A program made the position numbers and the translations under genes. Below the pieces are notes generated by a model, which was given only the letters and a program-made list of their open reading frames with translations, made no database searches and had not been told where the DNA came from. A stretch of DNA of 64,000 nucleotides from a bacterium (GTDB taxonomy: Bacteria; SM23-81; DAOVCL01), in assembly GCA_029932675.1 (NCBI GenBank), contig JAOZPP010000003.1, positions 1 through 64,000 on the forward strand. Reading direction: 5' to 3'. Positions within the stretch are counted from its first letter, which is position 1, and the number at the start of each line of letters is the position of its first letter. Of this stretch, positions 25,272-34,198 are shown piece after piece.

Positions 25272-26456
25272 CTACCCGATCTTCGCGGAGAAGACCTTGG
25301 CCAATCTCTTTACCCCTTCCCTAATCAGCTTAGGGGAAGCATTGGAGAAATTCAATCTAAGGGTATTCTCTCCGCCCCCATTAGGGAAGAAAGCGGGACC
25401 AGGTACATAGGCCACCTTCTCCTTGACGGCCTCCGAAAGAAGTGCTGTAGCGTCTGCCCCAGAGGGAAGCTCTACCCAGAGGAAGAGCCCACCTTGCGGG
25501 GAGGTCCACTTCACCTTAGGGGGGAAGTTCTCCCGTAATGCTTCCAACATAACCCTTCTCCTCTGCCCATACTCTTCGCGCAGGATCTTAATATGTTTGT
25601 CCAGGCCACCGCCTTTCAGAAACTGGTGGAGGATATACTGAGCGAATGTATTCGTATGTAGATCGGCCCCTTGTTTGAGCTTAATCAGCTTTTCGATGAC
25701 TGGCGCGGCGGCTGCTACCCAGGCAGTTCTCAATCCAGGGGAGACGATCTTGGAGAATGTTCCCAAGAGGATCACCACATCACTCCCCAGGGCCTTGAGG
25801 GTGGGAAGGTCCTCCCCCTCGTATCTGAGCTCACTGTATGGGTCATCTTCCACTATGGGGACCTGGTATCTCCTGGCGATCTCCACCAATTTCTTTCTCC
25901 TTTCTACTGAAAGGGTAACCCCGCCCGGGTTCTGGAAGGTGGGGATAACATAGATAAATTTTGGATTCTTTTCCTTTATCGCCTCTTCGATCAAATCCAC
26001 CTTTATCCCATCCTTGTCTAAGGGGATAGTATGAAATTTGACCCCATAGGCGTTGAAGGCTTGAATGGCCCCTACATAGGTGGGTTGGGCGGAGATAATC
26101 CAGTCTCCCTCCTCCAAGAAGAGCCTACCCAAGAGGTCAAGGCCTTGTTGGGAACCGCCAGTAATCAAAATTTCATCTTCATCTACCACTATTCCCTTTT
26201 GGGTCATCCTCTTGGCCAAGAACCTGCGCAAAAGCCTATAACCCTCTGTGGTGCTGTACTGCAGGGCAAACTGTCCCTCGTGTTTGAGGACATAGTCGCT
26301 TGCCTCCATTATTCCCTCCACTGGAAAGAGCTCTGGGGCTGGCAGACCTCCCGCGAAGGAGATGACATCCGGTTGCTGGGTGAGTTTGAGAAGGTCCCTA
26401 ATCGCTGAGCTCTTTACCTTAAGGGCAGCTTGGGAGAAATTCCATCTCCATTCCAT
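25272..26456 (-). CDS. PLP-dependent fold-type I aminotransferase, LysN/2-aminoadipate type
   Basis: 394 residues. ISFAGGLPAPELFP at the N-terminus, TFQNPGGV (173-180), VEDDPYSELRY (202-212) and PLP lysine Lys236 in LGTFSKIVSPGLR are the signature of the LysN/MocR-related aminotransferase group, which includes 2-aminoadipate, aromatic and branched-chain transaminases. No DNA-binding domain, so it is an enzyme and not a MocR regulator. Good ribosome site (AAAGGAGG) upstream of ATG. Exact substrate open. Confidence 0.9.
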   Translation of the reverse strand: MEWRWNFSQAALKVKSSAIRDLLKLTQQPDVISFAGGLPAPELFPVEGIMEASDYVLKHEGQFALQYSTTEGYRLLRRFLAKRMTQKGIVVDEDEILITGGSQQGLDLLGRLFLEEGDWIISAQPTYVGAIQAFNAYGVKFHTIPLDKDGIKVDLIEEAIKEKNPKFIYVIPTFQNPGGVTLSVERRKKLVEIARRYQVPIVEDDPYSELRYEGEDLPTLKALGSDVVILLGTFSKIVSPGLRTAWVAAAAPVIEKLIKLKQGADLHTNTFAQYILHQFLKGGGLDKHIKILREEYGQRRRVMLEALRENFPPKVKWTSPQGGLFLWVELPSGADATALLSEAVKEKVAYVPGPAFFPNGGGENTLRLNFSNASPKLIREGVKRLAKVFSAKIG

Positions 26457-26525
26457 TAGATCCTCCTTTATACTTTAGTTTTTCTGGTGAAGTTGCTGGG
26501 CTTGTTTCCTCTACCTGGATCACCT

Positions 26526-26537
26526 CAGGTGCACCTG
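26526..26537. promoter_or_regulatory. Perfect palindrome CAGGTGCACCTG
   Basis: A 12-bp perfect palindrome in the 85-nt spacer between the thioesterase stop and the aminotransferase start, inside a wider CCAGGTGCACCTGAGGTGAT context. A possible operator for the aminotransferase gene; no regulator is assigned. Confidence 0.3.
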
Positions 26538-26541
26538 GTTC

Positions 26542-26958
26542 TCACCCCCTTCGGGGTAGGAGGATATACCTCCCTTCGGCCTGGGCGACAATCCCTTTCC
26601 CCTCGGCGGTAACCTCTCCCCTGGTCAAAAACACCTTCCCCTTTTTGCCCACAACTTTTCCCTTTAGTTTGAGCCTCTCCCCCCTCTCGATGGGGAGTCT
26701 ATACCTTATCTCCAACCGAGCGGTAACCACTTCCTCCTCCCAAGTGGAGACAGCCTTGGCCATAACCTCATCCAAAAGGGTAGCCGTCATTCCCCCGTGG
26801 AGCCAGCCCTCATAGCCTTCAAACCCAGGAGGGGGAATTAGTTCAGCCTCTGCATATCCATCTGTTCCCTGGAAATCTAACTTTAGCCCCTTATTACCGC
26901 AGACAAAACAGGAGGGGTACGGAGGCAGTTTGGAAAGTTGCCTATTGCTCGCCATCAA
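26542..26958 (-). CDS. PaaI-type hotdog thioesterase
   Basis: 138 residues. Single hotdog domain: CFVCGNKGLKLDFQG at the front, then GYEGWLHGGMTATLLDEVMAKA with the HGG segment of PaaI-type acyl-CoA thioesterases, and a strand-rich end with VVTARLEIRYRLPIE. Predicted to hydrolyse acyl-CoA or aryl-CoA thioesters in the cytoplasm. It overlaps the upstream PspC gene by 17 nt; ATG 26955 is an equally possible start. Confidence 0.85.
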   Translation of the reverse strand: MMASNRQLSKLPPYPSCFVCGNKGLKLDFQGTDGYAEAELIPPPGFEGYEGWLHGGMTATLLDEVMAKAVSTWEEEVVTARLEIRYRLPIERGERLKLKGKVVGKKGKVFLTRGEVTAEGKGIVAQAEGRYILLPRRG

Positions 26959-27553
26959 TCGGCTCCTCAGGGATGATGAAGACCATTACTATATAGGCCA
27001 CGATGCCCACCCCCCAGGAGGCAAATGTGCCTACTACCCAGGCCAAGCGGAAGAGGACAGGGTCGAGATTAAAGCGACTGCCCAAACCTCCACATACTCC
27101 CCCGATTATCCTCTCCTGGCGAGAGCGATAAAGCCTTCTCTTCTCCTCCCCACCACCTTTCCGGAGGATGATGGCCACCCCCAAAAGGATGAGGAAGAGC
27201 GGCCAGACGAGCTTCCAGCTCAGTCCCCATAATCCCCAGAGCCAAAGGGAGAGGAGTTTGAAGTTAACCAAAAGGAGGAAGAAACCGAGGACTACGAGGA
27301 TGAGCCCCCACCAGGCCCTTCGGCTTGGAGAATTACCTGCGGATAGATCGGCCGAACCTTCAGAAGGATTGGAGGGGATGATTAAACAGGCAATTAGGTA
27401 TGCCAGGATTCCTGACCCACCCCCCAGGGCGAAGAGGATCCACAGAATCCTCACCAAAACCGGATCCACCCCTAAATATTCCCCCAGGCCACCACAGACC
27501 CCACACAAGGTCTTATTCTTCCGGGATTTGTAAAGTCTCTTGTAACTTTCCAT
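26942..27553 (-). CDS. Double PspC-domain membrane protein
   Basis: 203 residues with two PspC domains, at ~5-65 (LYKSRKNKTLCGVCGGLGEY...) and ~140-200 (LYRSRQERIIGGVCGGLGSR...), separated by two more membrane helices around 80-125. PspC proteins act in envelope-stress signalling; alone, without pspA or pspB nearby, it may serve as a membrane stress sensor. The duplication within one chain is visible by eye from the repeated GGVCGGLG cores. Start at ATG 27553. Confidence 0.92.
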   Translation of the reverse strand: MESYKRLYKSRKNKTLCGVCGGLGEYLGVDPVLVRILWILFALGGGSGILAYLIACLIIPSNPSEGSADLSAGNSPSRRAWWGLILVVLGFFLLLVNFKLLSLWLWGLWGLSWKLVWPLFLILLGVAIILRKGGGEEKRRLYRSRQERIIGGVCGGLGSRFNLDPVLFRLAWVVGTFASWGVGIVAYIVMVFIIPEEPIDGEQ

Positions 27554-27664
27554 ACTCCCCTTTCCTGTGACAGGGTTTACAGAAATTTTAATAGATGCGC
27601 GCGGGGAGCTGACTCAAGTCTCCCACCTACGATATAGCTCACCCATTTCTTGTCTTTATCGGCC

Positions 27665-28693
27665 TTATCTGCCAAAGGCATATAGCCAGCCGTCATCTGC
27701 CCCCACCAATATTAGCTCCCGGGCGTGGAGGGGTGAAAACCTGATGCTCCCCCCCAATTTGCATTGCCATCTGAGTTTTCCCTCTCCGTCCAGGGCATAG
27801 ATGTTCCCATCAAAGGAGCCGAAGAAGAGGTATCCCCAAAGGGGGACCGGTGATGAGTGCACCAGACCGCCAGTCTGAAACTTCCAGCAGAGCCTTCCGG
27901 ACTCCTCGTCCAGACAGTAGAGGGAGCGATCATTTGAGCCAAAGAGCACCTTTCCCTTCCAGAAAGAAGGGGGGGAGAGAATGTTTCCTGCGGTTTGAAA
28001 GTCCCAGAGCTTCTCCCCGCTTGCCTTATCCAAGGAGAAGAATTTGCCGCTATAGGTACCAAAGTGGATTCGCCCCTGGTGGCTTCCCAGGGGAGAGAAG
28101 ATAGGGGAGAAGGCATTAAACATCCAAAGTTGTTTCCCATCTTCTGCATTTAGGCAATAGATATGTCCCTCTCCATCCCCAAAGTAGACCTCACCCTCTT
28201 CGAATAGGGGAGTGGAGTAAATTGGTCCTTTGGCCTTATATCTCCATAACATCCCTCCGTCAGAGGAATCCAAGCAGTAAAGCCATCCCCTCCCCGAGCC
28301 TACCCAGATCTTCCCCTCCTCTACTACAGGTTGGGTGAGGGGATCGGGGACCTCCGTCCGCCAGAGGGTTTTCTCCCCCAGCAAAGCCAGGACGCCATCC
28401 TGCTTCTGGGTGGAGATGAATATTGTTTCCCCTTCACAGGAGGGGGCAGAGGCCGGATAGCCCTTCAGCCTTAGTTTCGAGATCACTTTCCCATCCCTGG
28501 GCCGAAGGATATAGATGACCTTTTTGGATGTCCCCAGAACAATTTGCTCCCCAAAGATCCGAGGTGAGGAAACCATCGGCCCTACCTTCCTCCGCCAAAC
28601 AAGATGAACAACCGGAGTCTCCGAATTAAGGGAAGGCAAGAGGAGGAGGGAGAAGAGGAGGAGGGACGGAAAGTTTCTACCCCTTCTGCCCAT
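27665..28693 (-). CDS. Secreted PQQ-like beta-propeller protein
   Basis: 342 residues. Signal-like N-terminus (FPSLLLFSLLLLPSLNSE), then about seven repeats ending in patterns such as LYCLDSSDGGMLWRYKAKG, IYCLNAEDGKQLWMFNAFS and LYCLDEESGRLCWKFQTGG, the PQQ/BamB-like WD repeat pattern. Could be a BamB-like or free scaffold propeller; no PQQ-binding dehydrogenase residues can be claimed. Its start codon shares one base with the stop of the 921-residue gene upstream, so the two are translated together. Confidence 0.85.
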   Translation of the reverse strand: MGRRGRNFPSLLLFSLLLLPSLNSETPVVHLVWRRKVGPMVSSPRIFGEQIVLGTSKKVIYILRPRDGKVISKLRLKGYPASAPSCEGETIFISTQKQDGVLALLGEKTLWRTEVPDPLTQPVVEEGKIWVGSGRGWLYCLDSSDGGMLWRYKAKGPIYSTPLFEEGEVYFGDGEGHIYCLNAEDGKQLWMFNAFSPIFSPLGSHQGRIHFGTYSGKFFSLDKASGEKLWDFQTAGNILSPPSFWKGKVLFGSNDRSLYCLDEESGRLCWKFQTGGLVHSSPVPLWGYLFFGSFDGNIYALDGEGKLRWQCKLGGSIRFSPLHARELILVGADDGWLYAFGR

Positions 28694-31458
28694 CAGAAAT
28701 CCCAGCCAAAGAAGAAGTTAAACCTTACCCCCCGGTCCAAAGATTGAAAATCAGTGGTCTTTGACCAGTCGAACCTCAGGGCAGTGTAGTAGCCGAGACC
28801 AACCCTAAACCCTACGCCAATGCTCCCCTTAAGCCCATCTAAGTCCTCTTCCCAGGCATTTCCCATATCGAAGAAGAGGGCCCCCCTTATCCCCCTAAAG
28901 TCGAAATCCCCTATAGGGGAAGCCATAAGAAGCCGATCCAATAGGGGGAAGCGAAGTTCATTGTTGATGAGGAGAAGATGGCGTCCCATAAATGACCTCC
29001 TCTTATATCCCCTCATACTCCAACTCCCTCCCATATAGAACCTTTGCGGTTCCTTGCCCTGAGATGTCCTTCCCACTATACGGAAGGCCCAACAACTTCT
29101 CCTGGTCAGCCGGAGGTAATTCCTTAGGTCTATGGAGAGATAACGGTCATAAACTTCCAAATGAAAGGGATCAACGGTTAGGGCCAAGCTGAGGTTGAAC
29201 CTGAGACCATCAATGGGCCCAACCCCTCCCCAGAGGGAGGTATCCTTGATTAGGGAGAGGTAAACGGTGGAGAGAAAAGCCTTCCTTGGTTTCTCCCTCC
29301 ACCAGGGTTTCTTTTCTGAACGTCTGAAAAGAAAACTGGCCTCTGCCCTCTCAAATTTGGTCAAGGGATAGCTGAGGCTGGCCAATCCACCGTATTCCCT
29401 CTCCGAATACCAGCCTTCGTAATCATCATAATACTCATCGTAGAAGTGAAAAAGGCCAGTGCCATAGTTGAACCTGTGTTCTAAATTTAGGTACCAGGCC
29501 CCTAAATTAAAGCTGGAGAAGAAATCGGCACTTGTGCGAGCGGTATTCCCCAGAAGGAAGTAATATTGGTGATTGCCTAAGACATCGCTAACCACGGCCT
29601 GAATTCCTCCAACAGCTCCCCTATGCAGGTTGTAGGCCATTGCGCTTTGAGCGAGGTCTAAGGAGAACTTTCTCCTGTATCTTACACTGGCCTGGGTGAT
29701 GGTTCCAGCAATCGAAGGTGGGCTCCAGGATTTCCCTTCTTGCGGTGCGGAATCCCCCACCACTAACGTATCCTCCAAACTTTTTCTGTATATCTGGTAG
29801 CTATATCCCTCATAGACGGAGAAATATAGCTCTTTCCCCTCTCTTCCCCAGCAGGGATCAAATGCCCCGGTGAGGAGATTGGTTGCCTTTACTATCCTTT
29901 CTCCCTTCAAGAGATAAAGATTGAAGATCCCTTCTTCTCTATCTGAGGCGAAGACGATCTCCCCTCCATTGGGGGAAAAGGACGGGGAAAGGTCGTGATG
30001 GGGCCCCCAGGTAAGCTGAGTAATCTTCCCATCTTCAAGGTTATAGGAGAAGAGGTTGTAGTATCCATCCTTACCCCAGGAGCCTCGATCAGAACTGAAA
30101 CATATTTCCTCCCCTAATGGGGACCAAGATGGTTCTCGCTCATCGTAGATATCCTTGGTAAGCCTGTGGAGTCTCCCATCGTTTAATTCAACGAGGTAGA
30201 GGTCATGAAGGCCCGATTTGTCAGCTCCCACCAGGACTATCCGCTTAGAGTCAGGTGACCAACTGGGTGAGGAGAGGAAGATGAGTTCGGGGAAGCCAAA
30301 CCATCTCTCCACCCTCCCCCGCTTTAAGTCGTAAAGGTAGAGGACATCCCCTTCATTCCTCTTGGCCACGAAGGCAAGTTTCCCTTCTTGGGAGATGGAC
30401 ATCCTCCCCCTGAGGAGGTGAAGGGATTCGAATTCTTCCGCCCTCTCCCCTTTCACTAAGAGCTTGACCCCTCCCTCCTCTCCCCGAGGGGGAATGGAAT
30501 AGATGTTCGAATAACCCATTCTGCTCGATTTAAAGACTACCTCTTCTTCACCGGAGTCAGGCTGGAAGACGGCTGGTTTTACATTTATCCCCTGAGAGGT
30601 CAACTTGACCGCAGCCAGCTCCGGGAGATCGCTCCCCTTCATCTGGGGGAAGTAGGATTTCTTTAACCACCAACTCCACTCCTTATCCAAAGTCTTTAGG
30701 TCCTTGCCTAAGGTATTTTTAAAATCGCCATTTAGATCATTTGCTTTCCAGCAATTCTCTAAGAGGAGCCATAGCTTTTCCTCCCCATATGTTTGAGAGA
30801 TAAACCTGAGGAATGACTGCCCTTCCTTATACATAAGGTAAGTTCCCTCGATCTGGGCCATCTGGGAAAGGGGAACGAACTCTCCTGAGATAATCGCATC
30901 CCTCATCACCATATCCGCTTCCTCATCCCAGCCCACGGACCAATATTCGGCTATCCCCTCGGTGAACCAAAGGGGAGGGCCTCTGAAGTTATACTTGTGG
31001 TGGTCTTTGAGCACCTTGTTCAACTTTTCGAAGGTGAATACATGGACGAGTTCATGTTTTATTGAGTGCTTCAGTTTGGAATAGGAACCTTCAAAGGGAA
31101 CCACCACCCTCCCCTTGATTTGCTCCATAAATGCTTCTACCGCCTCTGGTAGGAGGAGGGGGGTCACATTTGTCTGCTGAAAGTAGTTTTTGGTGCTGTA
31201 GAGGATGAGGGGAATCTTGTGGGAAGGGGTATAATTGAATTTGCTCTCCAGGTCCTGATAGCTTTCCTCTGCTATGCGCGCGGCAATCCCGGCCACCTCT
31301 TCCTCTTCTGGGTAGAAATAGACCCGAAAGTGGCTGGTCTCCATCACCCTCCAGTCGAATTGGGTATACTGGATCTTATTTTTTCCGAAATAGTATTGAG
31401 CCCTGGCCGAGGAAGCCAAGAGAAAGAAAAGTAAGAAGGGGAAAATCTTCTTCCACAT
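28693..31458 (-). CDS. MA-clan metallopeptidase fused to TolB-like propeller and Omp85-like barrel
   Basis: ATG 31458 is preferred over 31521 because a clean signal peptide (IFPFLLFFLLASSARA) starts there; neither start has a good ribosome site. 921 residues. Residues ~30-290 are a gluzincin-type peptidase: HELVH (135-139) and downstream EGIAEY (168-173) give the zinc-binding HExxH plus Glu. Residues ~290-600 are WD40/TolB-like propeller repeats (SWSPDSKRIVLVG, SWSPLGEEICFSSD, SFSPNGGEIVFASD). Residues ~620-921 look like a 16-strand-type outer-membrane barrel with a BamA/TamA-like end (FRGIRGALFFDMGNAW, VGLGYYTALRFDWS, ending WDF). A barrel-anchored protease is inference. Confidence 0.82.
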   Translation of the reverse strand: MWKKIFPFLLFFLLASSARAQYYFGKNKIQYTQFDWRVMETSHFRVYFYPEEEEVAGIAARIAEESYQDLESKFNYTPSHKIPLILYSTKNYFQQTNVTPLLLPEAVEAFMEQIKGRVVVPFEGSYSKLKHSIKHELVHVFTFEKLNKVLKDHHKYNFRGPPLWFTEGIAEYWSVGWDEEADMVMRDAIISGEFVPLSQMAQIEGTYLMYKEGQSFLRFISQTYGEEKLWLLLENCWKANDLNGDFKNTLGKDLKTLDKEWSWWLKKSYFPQMKGSDLPELAAVKLTSQGINVKPAVFQPDSGEEEVVFKSSRMGYSNIYSIPPRGEEGGVKLLVKGERAEEFESLHLLRGRMSISQEGKLAFVAKRNEGDVLYLYDLKRGRVERWFGFPELIFLSSPSWSPDSKRIVLVGADKSGLHDLYLVELNDGRLHRLTKDIYDEREPSWSPLGEEICFSSDRGSWGKDGYYNLFSYNLEDGKITQLTWGPHHDLSPSFSPNGGEIVFASDREEGIFNLYLLKGERIVKATNLLTGAFDPCWGREGKELYFSVYEGYSYQIYRKSLEDTLVVGDSAPQEGKSWSPPSIAGTITQASVRYRRKFSLDLAQSAMAYNLHRGAVGGIQAVVSDVLGNHQYYFLLGNTARTSADFFSSFNLGAWYLNLEHRFNYGTGLFHFYDEYYDDYEGWYSEREYGGLASLSYPLTKFERAEASFLFRRSEKKPWWREKPRKAFLSTVYLSLIKDTSLWGGVGPIDGLRFNLSLALTVDPFHLEVYDRYLSIDLRNYLRLTRRSCWAFRIVGRTSQGKEPQRFYMGGSWSMRGYKRRSFMGRHLLLINNELRFPLLDRLLMASPIGDFDFRGIRGALFFDMGNAWEEDLDGLKGSIGVGFRVGLGYYTALRFDWSKTTDFQSLDRGVRFNFFFGWDF

Positions 31459-31691
31459 GGCAAGGCTAAGATAAGAAGCAGAGGAGGGAAAAGCAAGCGG
31501 AAAGATAAGGGGCTGACCCATTATCGGAGTGGTGGATCGAGCTTTACTTCTATAAGGTTCAGTTGTTTGCGGAACTCCAGGGGGGCGAAGCCCCTATAGA
31601 GAACTTTGCCAACGTGGTGCGCTAAGGACTGAATAGAAAGGATGGTGAGTAATTTTGCTTATCTGTTTTTTTCCACTGGGCTCTGGAACCT
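31459..31691. other. Short spacer, nothing identified
   Basis: No RNA gene, hairpin with U-tract or repeat family was seen between the protease fusion gene and the MGMT-like gene. Confidence 0.5.
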
Positions 31692-32177
31692 CTACTCAAA
31701 GTTAAAGCTCACTAAGTATTTCTCAAAATCGGCTACGACATATCTTTTGCCCTTTTGGATAATCTTATGTCCTTCCCTTTCCAAAAGCTTCCTTTGAGCC
31801 TCCACTCTCCCTGGATATTTCTCGTTTATTATGCCACCCGTTTTTAGGGTCCGCCAGTAAGGGGTGATATCCTTTATCCCTGCGGCTGCTGTCTCTTCTG
31901 CAGCATTGGCCGCAATCCAGGCGAAGATTCCAGTGGTCATCGGGCATCCAATTGTAGCGTTATGTTTATGGGCAAGTTTCGCCCGAATTTGATTTATGGT
32001 AATTAGCTTACCTTGGGGGACTTCCCTCATAATCTCATCAACCTCTTTTGGGGCCGGGATGACAACCGTCCCTTTCCCCCACCTCTTGCTCAACTTTTCG
32101 CTGATCTTTTCTACTCTTGGTAGATCTTTACTATCTGCTAACTTATCTCGCCAGGATTTCCGCGGTTTGGCACCCAT
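31692..32177 (-). CDS. MGMT-like (alkyltransferase-like) DNA-binding protein lacking the catalytic cysteine motif
   Basis: 161 residues. The middle resembles the DNA-binding half of O6-methylguanine-DNA methyltransferase: VPQGKLITINQIRAKLAHKH, then PYWRTLKTGGIINEKYPGR and QRKLLEREGH. The PCHR active-site loop of true methyltransferases is not present (GCPMTTG occupies the nearest place), so it may only bind and flag alkylated DNA like ATL proteins. This is inference from motif absence. A basic N-terminal extension of ~40 residues is unusual for the small ATL proteins. Confidence 0.75.
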   Translation of the reverse strand: MGAKPRKSWRDKLADSKDLPRVEKISEKLSKRWGKGTVVIPAPKEVDEIMREVPQGKLITINQIRAKLAHKHNATIGCPMTTGIFAWIAANAAEETAAAGIKDITPYWRTLKTGGIINEKYPGRVEAQRKLLEREGHKIIQKGKRYVVADFEKYLVSFNFE

Positions 32178-32206
32178 CTTTTAGCTCCTCTTTCAGAGGA
32201 AAGAGC

Positions 32207-32896
32207 CTACTTCAGAAGTAGCATGGCTCTCGTTGCACTGTATCCCCCAGCTTGTAGGCGATAGTAATAAACCCCACTGGCAACTTCCTTCCCCTCTTCA
32301 TCCCTCCCATCCCAAGTTAAACTGTGATGACCAGAGCCTGCTTCTCCATCCAAAAGCGTAATAACCCTTTTGCCAACAGTATCAAACACTTTCAAGGAGA
32401 CCGAAGTAGATTCTGGTAGATCAAATTCAATATCTGTCTGGGGATTGAAGGGATTGGGGAAGTTTTGAGATAGATTGTAGATGTGGGAGGCAGGAGGGTC
32501 ATCAGAATCTTTTGCTAAAAATCCACAGACCATCTCCTTTTCATTTATATCAACTACAGCAAGTTTATAGTAGCAGTTTGAATTGTCTCTCAAGGGATAT
32601 ACATAGGGGGTCTGGCCGATCACCAAGTTCTCATTTATCTTGGTGTAACCTTTGGCTCTGGTGGGACTGCCATAAAGGTTGAAGCCTAAGATCTTCCTCT
32701 CCTCTTTTGTCTCCCATTCAAGCCTTGTGACCCCTCTGTCTGAAAGGAGATTAAAAGACTCGAGTTCTACGCCGTGTTCTACTTCATACCTCAAGATGCT
32801 GAGGAAGGGATTTTGCTCCGGTTTTGTAGGATTTTTCCAACACCCTATAATCAAACCGATTGAAACCAATAAAATGAGAGAACTAAACCTTCTCAT
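32207..32896 (-). CDS. Lipoprotein with C-terminal FlgD-like sorting domain
   Basis: 229 residues. The N-terminus is a lipoprotein signal with lipobox LIIG-Cys19. Residues ~30-130 include an FN3-like segment (TRLEWETKEERKILGFNLYG). The last ~85 residues are the sorting domain (SQNFPNPFNPQTDIEF, LKVFDTVGKRVITLLD, WDGRDEEG, ASGVYYYRLQAGGYSATRAM). Having both a lipid anchor and an outer-membrane export tag is odd, since the two usually define different routes. It lies 15 nt downstream of the PorV-like barrel gene and should be co-transcribed with it. Confidence 0.85.
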   Translation of the reverse strand: MRRFSSLILLVSIGLIIGCWKNPTKPEQNPFLSILRYEVEHGVELESFNLLSDRGVTRLEWETKEERKILGFNLYGSPTRAKGYTKINENLVIGQTPYVYPLRDNSNCYYKLAVVDINEKEMVCGFLAKDSDDPPASHIYNLSQNFPNPFNPQTDIEFDLPESTSVSLKVFDTVGKRVITLLDGEAGSGHHSLTWDGRDEEGKEVASGVYYYRLQAGGYSATRAMLLLK

Positions 32897-32911
32897 TTGC
32901 TTTACCTCTTT

Positions 32912-34198
32912 TTACTTTATCTTCAACGAGGTCGAGAGAATGAGGGAAAATCCGCTGTTGTCACCAGGCGACAGTATCCTGCCGTCTGCATAGGAGATGT
33001 CGAACTGATAAAAACCCTTGTGAAAACCTGTGCCCAAGGTAAGGGAATATTGGATCCCAGTGGAAAAGGGAAGACTCTTGTAATCTGGTGAGGTGAAGAA
33101 TCCAAGCCTCAGAGGGATATGCTCATTTATCTTAAATCTCATGCCAAAATGAAGTTCTGTTCTATCCTTCCAGTTGTAATTTATCAACTGGTTATGGTAA
33201 ATATCCGCCTGAGAGGAGTCAATAAAAACTGTCTTCTCATCTTCGACCATGCATCTTGCCTCTGATCCCTTTACATAAACCACCTCTCCAGCAAACCACA
33301 ATGACTTAAAGGGGTTAAAGGAAACCCCTGCTCCATACCTGTCTGGTATGGTGAAATATCCATCTGCCTTTCCATGGAATTCATTGGGAACATTCTCCTG
33401 GTCACTTTGATAGCCAATTAAGAATAAAGAATGGGACTCATCCCAGTGAACCTTCCCATATCTTTTCGCCACCAGCCCAAGCGATAGCTTTCTATTCGGC
33501 CTGAAATATAGGCCAAAATCGTAGCCAAATCCATTACCAGACAATGAGTTGAGATGTTTCGGATGAAACTCGCCTATTATATTCCCAAGGGCATCAGTCT
33601 GTTTCTGTGGCTCATAATCGATCTCCAGCCTGCCATCGGTGTGAATGTAGGAGAGATTTATCCCTATCGCTATGTTTTTTCTTAGCCGACGAGCTAGTGT
33701 TAAGGTAAAGGCATCACAGTTTAGGTGTCCAAGGTGAGTGGCTTTGGGGGCCATCAACAACTTTACATCAATTGGTATAGCAAAAATTGGGCTATAGCTC
33801 AGTCCAACTGTAAACAGTGGGGTGGAAAAGGTCATAAATCCATCTACCATATGATGGTGGTTATATCTGTAATCGCTATCGGCTATCTCCTCATAGTTGT
33901 TTCTGACTCTTATCCCATTTCTGCTACTATACCCATAGACGAGTGTGGCATTTGCCCCCTCCAACAGTGCCGCCCCAGCGGGGTTCCAACAGATTGCTGA
34001 GGCGTCCTCTAATCCGGAAGAGTGGACATTGCCCATTCCCATAGCCTTGGGATCAGAACCATAAAAACCTGAAGGGCCGATATTCCTTACAAACCGGAAG
34101 AGATATAGGTGGCCTCCGTAATCGTCAGAACCATAAGCCAACCCAACACTCAAAAATCCGAGCAAAACTATGAGAGCGAAAACTGCTTTCTTATTCAT
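32912..34198 (-). CDS. PorV/FadL-like outer-membrane beta-barrel protein
   Basis: 428 residues with a signal peptide (AVFALIVLLGFLSVGLAYG). The segment SGFYGSDPKAMGMGNVHSSGLEDASAICWNPAGAALL is the N-terminal plug motif of the PorV/OmpP1/FadL-type family. The remainder alternates aromatic and polar strands and ends in a strand (SLILSTSLKI). In type IX secretion PorV carries cargo with C-terminal sorting domains; the adjacent gene encodes such a cargo-like protein, which supports a shuttle role, but a FadL-like transporter is also possible. Confidence 0.85.
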   Translation of the reverse strand: MNKKAVFALIVLLGFLSVGLAYGSDDYGGHLYLFRFVRNIGPSGFYGSDPKAMGMGNVHSSGLEDASAICWNPAGAALLEGANATLVYGYSSRNGIRVRNNYEEIADSDYRYNHHHMVDGFMTFSTPLFTVGLSYSPIFAIPIDVKLLMAPKATHLGHLNCDAFTLTLARRLRKNIAIGINLSYIHTDGRLEIDYEPQKQTDALGNIIGEFHPKHLNSLSGNGFGYDFGLYFRPNRKLSLGLVAKRYGKVHWDESHSLFLIGYQSDQENVPNEFHGKADGYFTIPDRYGAGVSFNPFKSLWFAGEVVYVKGSEARCMVEDEKTVFIDSSQADIYHNQLINYNWKDRTELHFGMRFKINEHIPLRLGFFTSPDYKSLPFSTGIQYSLTLGTGFHKGFYQFDISYADGRILSPGDNSGFSLILSTSLKIK

